From assembly GCF_004379255.2 (NCBI RefSeq), contig NC_056049.1:8184001-8248000 (forward strand): a stretch of DNA of 64,000 nucleotides, written 5' to 3'. The translations under genes and the position numbers were made by a program. This DNA is from Salvia splendens. Lineage: Eukaryota > Streptophyta > Magnoliopsida > Lamiales > Lamiaceae. Below are positions 56,561 to 64,000 of this stretch, piece after piece; position 1 is the first letter of the stretch; each line of letters opens with the position of its first letter. The notes beneath the pieces are model-generated. The model ran no database searches. It had not been told where the DNA came from and saw nothing but the letters and a program-made list of their open reading frames with translations.

Positions 56561-59230
56561 ATGGCTCCATTCATTACATGTGTTAACAATCTCAGCAAGG
56601 CAATCACCAATTCAACAATCAAAGTGAGGTGTGTTCGGGCTTATCAAGGTTTCCCTGAAGATAAGGATGATAAAAGCTTAGAATGTGTGTTTCATGACTC
56701 CAAGGTAGACAATATCTGCAGAATATGCAAGCTAACAACATGTATTATTTGAACTACAATTAAGAACTAATGGTATTCTTTATAACATATATCTTGGTAT
56801 TGATTTTCAGGGTACTAGAATTCAAGCTACATTTCCAAATAATTTGGTCCAGAACTTTGGAAATATACTAAGGGAAGAAGGGATTTTTTATATTAAAAAT
56901 TTCTTTGTCAGACCTAATACACTCAGAAACAAGGCATCAAATCACCAGTTTAGATTGCTAATGAATGTCAAGACAGAGATGGTTGAGGTTAATGATCATA
57001 GGATCTTGAGAGAAATGTTTGACTTCAAGTCTTTTTCTGAAGTTTCACAATATGAAAATGTGGATGATTCATCCTTCTTTGGTATGATTTTTAAATAATG
57101 TTTACTTTTATTTTAGTTTACTTCTTCAATTTACTTGCAAGTGATTTGTGAATTGAGTTTCAATGTACTTAGTTTTCAATCAAATTGCAACTGTATATTG
57201 ATCTGCTCTTTAAGAAAAGTTGATACCTTATTGTTTTATGCTTTCTGAAAGGTAATACAGTTGATCCTCTGTAGTGGATTGAGTGTACTTCTGAAAATTT
57301 TTGTTGATTCTCTGTAGTGGATTTATCATCAAATCTGCAAGTTACAAGAAAAGTTCATTCAGTTTACATATTTGTCATTTGTGTTTGTTAGATGTCATTG
57401 GTGTGATAACTGGACATGGTAGAGTTATCTCTCAATCTAAGTATAGATTGATTGAGATTGAGATTTCTGATGAGAAGTAAGTGCATTAGTGTTTTGACAT
57501 TCACATTTTATATTGTACATATGTTAAACTAATTTTATACTTTCTTTAACAGCCATAACAAACTATTTTGTACAATATGGGAATCAAATGTGGACTTATA
57601 TCTGGATCAACTGAAAAAGAGTGAAGGAACAATTCCAATTGTGATTATTCAGTTTTGCAAGCACAATCTATTTAGAGGTTCTTTATATTTCATGTTTCTT
57701 ACTGTTTTTTACTTGTCATTCGGTGTGATAATCTTAAAGTGTTTGTGTTTTAGGTGAAATTCGCATTTCTACACATTTTCAAGCTTCTAAAGTTGTGATA
57801 AATGCTGATGTTAAAGAGGTTAAAGATTTTAGGATGAGGTATTCATTATTATGTACTTTGTTTTTCAAGTCATTGTTTATTTATTGATAGATTTCTTATT
57901 ACTCATTTTTATGTACATATAAGTCAGTTTATCAAAATTTTTATTTATTTTATTTAGAATAAGGGAGGATAGCAGATTTGTTCAGCAAGTTTCTGTCATT
58001 CAAGGAGGACAAAGGGTTGGGGGTGAATATGATGATCTACAATTGAAGTCCCTTGAGGATTTATCTTGCCTAGAGGTATTGAATAAGTTTCACATCTGTC
58101 CTTTAGTGTTCTTATTTTTGTTGAGTTATATGTGTAACATTTCAATAGTTCATTTCGTTTTGTGATCCACAAGAAGGTTCATGTTGGGTATTTGGTAAAA
58201 TAGATTCAGTTGAGTGCCACTATGGTGAATGGTATTTTTTGGCTTGTAAGACTTGTGTTAAGAAGGTCAGAGAGGTGGATAATAAGTTTAATTGTTCTGG
58301 ATGTACCAAAATTCATACTTATGCTGTTAAAAGGTTTGAAACATACTCTCTGATACTTTGTCTTGAACTCTAATGTAATTAAGTAATTTATATCAATATT
58401 TTTGTCTTATTTAGGTTCAAGTTTGTGGTGAATGTTGTTGATCATACTAGCAATGCATCTTTATTATTGTGGGATAGGGAAGGCAGCCAATTGTTAGGGA
58501 GAAATGTGACTGAGTTTTTAGGAAATGGTGGTCAGGTTTGTATGTTTAAACACTGAAATTTGTTTTTTTTTTGTATCATGGAGAGTTCTCATTGTAATTT
58601 CAATTATATTTCAGCAGGTTGCTCCTAAGAATTCCATTCCTTCACTTATTGAAGAGATTCTTATGGGTCAGAAGGTGTTGTTTAAACTTCAGCTGAAAAA
58701 CCATATTGAATATTACAGAAGTTACCCTTTTACTGTCAACAAAGTATGTAATATCCCTGAAGTAGTTGACAAGTATACTCCTAAAGACTTGGGTGAACAG
58801 ATCTTTAACTTTGATACGAGGTTATCTGATCTACTTTTTGGAGCTGATCTTGCTGAGGTATTTAAATTTTATTATTATTCAGTAGTTGTACATCTTGTGC
58901 ATGAAAATGTTACTTGGATAGTTTTTTTGAATGCTTTTTACTTATAGGTGTCTCAGAAGACCCTTGGTACAACTGATCTGTCCATACTTGGAAATGATAA
59001 TATCAGTGAACTTTTTGTTGGAGGCTCTGAATTAAATGTTGGAGTTGAAGTTGCTGAGGTATTTTTGTATATATTATAGCTATGTTGATTATTTTGTAAT
59101 TATTTATCATGGTTGATAATTAATTATCCTATTAATATAGGGTTCTCAGAGAGTGTTTGTTACACCAGATCTCTCCACTGTTTCCAATGAAAAAAATCAT
59201 GGATGGGGTGTTGAAGGCTCTGCAAAGTGA
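56561..59230 (+). CDS. RPA1-like (replication protein A 70-kDa-like) OB-fold protein, 11 exons, 525 aa
   Basis: Exons: 56561-56704, 56811-57081, 57392-57476, 57553-57677, 57754-57838, 57958-58075, 58149-58333, 58415-58535, 58615-58857, 58948-59058, 59141-59230, all GT-AG with matching phases. Residues about 5-125 form a first OB fold (TIKVRCVRAYQGFP; GTRIQATFPNNLVQNFGNIL); 140-245 a second (DVIGVITGHGRVISQS; KLFCTIWESNVDLYLDQL); 277-395 the third with a zinc ribbon, Cys309-x2-Cys312 and Cys325-x2-Cys328, then RFKFVVNVVDHTSNASLLLW. This order is that of RPA1-type single-strand-DNA-binding proteins; shorter plant versions are often carried by Helitrons. After TGA at 59228-59230 the frame stays open for 27 codons (acidic LDLDFDCCDDVDE, then KKKEK) to TAG at 59312, so the stop may be a recent nonsense mutation. 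The final two exons repeat a SQ-x(5-6)-T-x-DLS motif. Confidence 0.85.
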
Positions 59231-62098
59231 TGCTTGGATTTAGATTTTGACTGTTGTGATGATGTTGATGAAGTTCAGATTAAGAAGAAAGAGAAAATTG
59301 CTGGTTCTAATTAGATGGGAAGGCATCCTTGGTGTCTATGTTTTGCTGTATTTTTTTACTTAGCATTTTGAAGGAATTGTCACCCTCTGTTTTTGTGTTT
59401 TGGTTCTGGATTTTATCACTGAAATTGACAATTTTTTGATGCTGTTAGGGCAGGTTTATGTTTTCCATGTAGGGAAGTTATGAATATGAGATCTTCATCA
59501 AGATTTTGAATGTTGAGCTATCCCATCATTTTATATTCAAGTTTTTTAGTTATTGTTTTGTTTGTTCCCCTTATTAATGTTTATGGCTTAGAGTTATTAT
59601 TCTGTTGTTAATGCTTCAGAATGTTTAAATTGGAAATACATCATAAAGCTCACTGAAACAGTTTTAATAAAGTAATAAACACACAAGCATTTTAGTTATA
59701 GAATTTTGTACAAGTTAATTTCTGATGAACAAATATTTAAATTGATGGAGTAAAAGTAAATATATAACTCATTCATTATCTAACCTGTATAACACTTGGA
59801 AGTTTCTTGGGATAGTCTGAAAGGTCTTCTTGGTTATTTGACACAACATAGGTAGCAAAAAGGAGATAGACTGAACAGGACTTGCATTTGAAAACACAAT
59901 AGTATGTTAGATAACATAATGTGGAGAGGTTGAAGAAAAGAAATTTATGTAATACAAGGTAGGACAAACCTAGAGTCTTCTCCCCCTTCAAACTGGTAAC
60001 ATATAACCAAGAAGGTCCAGCACCTTCTCATTTCAAGCAAAATGTGTTTCTGCCAGATATCTGGAACAACATTTTAGTATTTAAAAACTGAATATAACTG
60101 TTTAACAATGGGTGAACAGAAAATATAACAGTTTAATTAAAGTTGTGCAGAAAAATAAATAAGTGCAAGTAAAGATTCCCTCCAACTACTCTAACAGAAG
60201 CTTCAAGGTCATCCCCTTTTGCTATCTCTATGTTCCTGCGGACAAAAAATTAATATTAAACAGTAATAAAGGTTGAGTTTACTGTAAGAAGGATTCATCA
60301 AATTGATGTCATTAATTCTAGAATCTGTGTTTATTTAGTTTAAAAACTTTCACTAGCAGATATATCTCAAAGGAACATGATCTTTTATTTTGTTTTTTTT
60401 GTGGAATAAACAAACACAATGAAAAGACAAAGCACACTGATATTATTATTAAATGGAAAATCCAAGGAGACTATATTTACACACTGCAGTCAACATTAAT
60501 GCTCACAATGATAGATGAATCTTGATATATGTAAAGTTTGAGTGCTAATACTGAACAAATTCTATATTTGGAAATGCAAGCATAATTATTGGCACATTAT
60601 AGAGCATTTGTCTTTAAAGTAAATTAAAAAGTGTTTAACTTGATCTAATCTTCTACTCCAGATTCTTACTTAATGTGCTAATCTTCTACTCCATATTTTT
60701 CCTTAGTGAAAACTTTTCTGGAATTCATCCTTTTAATTTCTGAAATAACAATTTAAATAATCTGTTTTCTGGGATAATCTGAAAGGTCTTCTTGGTAATT
60801 GTGAAATATGTGTGTCCTTTAAATATGCAGTTCTGCAGATATAAGTATATCCTCACTATACTCTGTATTTTTTTCCTTTTAAGGAAAAGATAAGTTGTCA
60901 TTCAAGTTGAGATTCTTATTGAATGAAGAAGTTAAAAAGGTCTGCCATACTTACAAGTTGTCCTAATTTACAGTTAACACTTTCAACATCAGGTAATCTA
61001 TGTAACTCTTACTCTTCTGAAATTATCCCTAAAGCTCTATGATTCTTGACTTTTATTGTTAGGAGTTGGATCCAATAGTCAAATTAAAGCAATCTGTTTA
61101 TTTGTAATGGGTAAAAATAAACTTTGAAATTTATTGGCTATGTTGATGCACCAGGTTTAATTATTTGTCTACTAATCGTTTGTGTCAAACGATTACAGAT
61201 GTGATTTGCCATTTGTGTCAAACAATCAGTGACAACATCTAAGCCTGAATTTCCATTCAGTTGTGGGGATCTTTAATAGCTTCTAAGCATGCATTTCCAT
61301 TCAGATATAGGATTCTTTGGTAGGTTCAAACATGCGTTTGCAGTGAGCTTCTAACCTAATCAAGCAACATACATTGAATGGAAATACAAGATTATATACT
61401 TTTTGAAATTTGTGTTACCTTTGAGAATTTGATTGCTCGGTTTTGGTGAAGAAACTGTGATTCCCTTCAAATCCACTCTTCAAATGATGTTATCTTCGAT
61501 TTTTCTGGACACTGTCGAACATTCTTAAGCTTCGAGTTTGAGGCTTCCATTTTGTCGCACTCTGTGGGTTAGGGTTTTGAGCTATTTGATTCTGGAAATC
61601 GATTGAGGGAGAGATGGTTAGGGTTTAGGGGATGCCGAGTGAGAAATAGATTACGATTGGATGGTAAACAGAACTTGAGACATTCGAATTAGCCGAGTAT
61701 GGAGTCGCTTCGCCGGAGACGGAGTCGATTCGCCGTTTCGAGAAGGCGATGTAGGTGGAGTAAGAGGGAGATGGATTGGTCGTGTGTTTCATCGGGAAGT
61801 AGGCAATCTCTTGATTCTCAAACCCTAGATGCTTAGGCATTATTCCACTGTCTCAATATTTTTGGGCTAATGCTTTGGGCTTTTGTTTTAAATGTTAGGG
61901 GCCCAATTTTTGGTTTTAAATGTTAGGGGTGTTTGGGGCCCTGGAATAAAAAAGTGGTAGTGATGGGTTGGATTAAATTAACATTGATTAGATGGATTAA
62001 TATTTCATTAACATTACTTGAAATTTTGAAACTTATGCTAAATTGCAAATAATTATGACAAACGATTGAAGTTATGTAACAATCAAATAATTTATTTC

Positions 62099-62428
62099 CA
62101 AATTTAGAAAGGACTTTATTTATAATTCGCTCCCATTTTGTCAAGGAATCGAGTTGTATCATAGAATTTGTTATTGTAATAATTATTAATCCTTGGCCCA
62201 AAATTTTTTAATTGGTTTTTATAAAATATTTATTACAAAATCTTCGAGTTCTATAAAAGAGTGAAAGAACAATTCCAATTGTGATTATTTAGTTTTGCAA
62301 TATGGGAATTTGATTGCTCGGTTTTTGAAATTTGTTCCTTCACTCCTTTTCATTCTATTCTAGAACTCGAAAATTTAGATAGGATTTTATAATCATTTGC
62401 TCCGATTTTGTCAAGGAGTCGAGTTTTA
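62099..62428. repeat. Diverged ~60-bp direct repeat, 270 bp apart
   Basis: AAATTTAGAAAGGACTTTAT...CATTTTGTCAAGGAATCGAG (62099-62157) and AAATTTAGATAGGATTTTAT...GATTTTGTCAAGGAGTCGAG (62369-62428) are copies of one sequence. Confidence 0.75.
62257..62300 (+). pseudogene. 44-bp scrap of the RPA-like gene (exon 4)
   Basis: AAGAGTGAA(A/G)GAACAATTCC then AATTGTGATTATT(T/C)AGTTTTGCAA matches 57617-57660 with two mismatches over 44 bp; one mismatch makes a TAG in the coding frame. The bases immediately after resemble other parts of the region (TTTGATTGCTCGGTTTT, also at about 61426). Confidence 0.8.
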
Positions 62429-62779
62429 TATTTTTATTATATTATTATATTTTGAGTTGACAGTATTATTCTGCCTTTTATTAGACTTTTTATTTTTTGT
62501 TAAAAAAATATAGGCATAAAAGTCGGAAATTGTTATATAGACAAAAATATAATGAATAAATCGAAAATAGTTGTTTATATTTTTTGTCTTGAAAGCATAT
62601 TTCCAATTTTAGGCCCTTATTTATTTGTTGTGCAAAGATGTTAATTTTTAATATTGTTTAAATTATGAAAGCATACTTTTGGTAAACATAATCTTTAAAA
62701 TTTATTCAAAATTGGATAGTAATACTCAAATTATATATTGTGTACTAATTTTTTTCAATTTCTGCTTTATATTTTGTAG

Positions 62780-64000
62780 GTGATGTGTGTGGATCATTTG
62801 AAAGTCCTATTGTTATAAGTGATGATGTGCTTGATGAACGCAAGCAGTCTTTTATTAATGACAGATCTTTCGGTTCATCTACTTTTAATCAAGATGGAGG
62901 TATTTTTTTTCGTATCTTGGTTACTTTCTTAATTTTTTACATGCTTATTTTCCTAATTATATTTATGTCAAATTGTATAAGTTTTTTATTAATGTTTTAC
63001 TAACTTTTTTTTTATATAGAATTTTGGGATATAGGTGATCCTTCGTATATGTGTTCACATTGTGGAGCATTATTTTGGTATGAGGAACGTCTTGGCAAAC
63101 CCAATAAGGCCACTAATCCAAGATATTCGGGTTGTTGTATGAATGGGAATATTGAGATTCCTAAGTTGACTTCTCCACCTGACGTTTTGCACCAATTAAT
63201 GTTCTCTAATGACGCCAAAAGTAGTCACTATTTGAAAAATATTCGTTCATATAATTCGATGTTTGGTTTTACCTCAATGGGAGGTAAAGTTGACAATAGT
63301 GTTAACACCGGTGGTGGTCCCCCTGTATTTCGTTTACACGGGCAAAATTACCACTTAATTGGTAGTTTACTACCGTTAGATGGTTGCGAGCCGAAGTTTG
63401 CCCAGTTATATGTGTATGATACGGACAACGAGATCAATTACAGAATAACGTCTGTGAGGTAATTAAGTTTTCATTAGCTAACAAATTAAATATATATTTA
63501 TTTTGTTAAAAAATAAATATAGTAATTTTTGTTTTGTAGGCAGAGGGATGCTGTCAATAACCTTCATTTAGAGATTGTTAGTGATTTGCAACATATGTTG
63601 GATGAAAATAATGCGTTAGTGAAGTCTTTTCGTATGGCCAAAGAAAAGATTGGACATGAAAATCAACCCAATTTAAGTTTGAGGTTGCTTGGTAAGAGAG
63701 GTAGGGATGGAAGAACCTATAACCTACCGTCTGTTTCTGAGGTTGCTGTGCTTGTCGTTGGGGATTTTGATGAAGCTTTGGGTGACAGAGATATTGTTGT
63801 TGTAAAGAAGTCAGGGCAATTGCAGCGCATTAGTGAACTGCATCCTTCTTATCTTCCACTTCAGTATCCACTTTTGTTTCCTTACGGGGAGGATGGTTAT
63901 AGAGAAGATATTGGATTTTCTAAAAATTCTTCTTCTTCATCGACTCATAGAAAAAGTATTAGTCCTAAAGAATTTTTTGCCTTTCGCTTACATGAAAGGA
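62780..64000 (+). CDS. Helitron Rep/Hel (PIF1-like helicase) protein, N-terminal exons, runs off the right edge
   Basis: Exons seen: 62780-62899 (acceptor TTTGTAG), 63020-63458, 63540-beyond 64000; phases match. No ATG is certain because the first exon seen begins inside a codon, so an upstream exon is missing from my model. Encoded blocks: MCSHCGALFWYEERLGK with a Cys-x2-Cys zinc motif and a later GCCMNG; FRLHGQNYHLIGSLLPLDG; QLYVYDTDNEINYR; YNLPSVSEVAVLVVGDFD; and ELHPSYLPLQYPLLFPYGED, the conserved start of the Helitron helicase-like N domain. In intact proteins the HUH replication initiator with two Tyr and the SF1 helicase follow; they lie outside the window. Family role: rolling-circle-type transposition. 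No stop or frameshift is seen in the visible part. Confidence 0.9.

Larger units (their letters stand above)
59315..62779. other. Region between the RPA-like and Rep/Hel genes, with unexplained exon-like fragments
   Basis: On the minus strand 59991-59786 reads LLFATYVVSNNQEDLSDYPK and ends at a donor-like ACAG|GTTAG. A further minus-strand piece near 60170-60240 reads RRNIEIAKGDDLEASVRVVG. Neither is recognised. GATA(A/G)TCTGAAAGGTCTTCTTGG appears at about 59812 and again at about 60773. About 61440-61850 is GC-richer with AAACCCTA-type sequence on the minus strand, as near a promoter. If a Helitron covers this span, these could be captured host exons (inference). Confidence 0.3.

Overview
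This is plant nuclear DNA, very probably from an asterid dicot (possibly Lamiales). The evidence is spliced genes with GT-AG introns, a JOINTLESS/SVP-type MADS-box gene, Cys-rich glycine-rich secreted proteins, an AT-rich background, and many plant transposon families (PIF/Harbinger, Stowaway MITEs, hAT, LTR/TRIM, Helitron). The asterid placement is inferred from protein resemblance only.

Layout: 1-0.7 kb, a broken Harbinger-associated Myb-like ORF. 1.8-3.1 kb, a Stowaway MITE and direct repeats. 3.3-5.6 kb, a Harbinger element with a broken transposase (minus). 6.87-6.95 kb, tRNA-Leu(CAA) (minus). 7.3-10.9 kb, an eight-exon SVP-like MADS gene (minus) whose long first intron holds a chloroplast-16S-like scrap and a MITE. 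11.3-18.2 kb, MITEs, a decayed satellite array and Harbinger deletion derivatives. 19.6-25.9 kb, LTR fragments, a three-LTR TRIM, a hAT-like element and more MITEs. 26-31.8 kb, AT-rich with no gene seen. 31.8-33.0 kb, a two-exon bHLH gene (plus). 34.3-37.9 kb, a Harbinger element carrying only the Myb-like ORF, split by a solo LTR. 39.8-40.9 kb, a 0.6-kb tandem duplication. 41.2-42.2 and 50.8-51.7 kb, two paralogous three-exon Cys-/Gly-rich secreted protein genes (minus). Between them, at 46.1-48.2 kb, lies a second transposase-only Harbinger element. 55.9-59.3 kb, an eleven-exon RPA1-like OB-fold gene (plus). 62.8-64.0 kb, the first exons of a Helitron Rep/Hel protein (plus) running off the window.

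How the parts relate: the three large Harbinger elements share terminal repeats, a TATA-box promoter with 5' leader, and a 3' tail. Two encode only transposase and one encodes only the Myb-like partner, so in this window the two proteins of the system sit on separate elements; all three copies are mutated. The RPA-like gene and the Helitron Rep/Hel gene are on the same strand about 3.5 kb apart, and a 44-bp piece of the RPA coding sequence recurs just upstream of Rep/Hel. This fits the known association of RPA-like genes with plant Helitrons, although no Helitron ends were located. The genes most likely to serve the host are the SVP-like factor, the bHLH factor, the two glycine-rich proteins and the tRNA.
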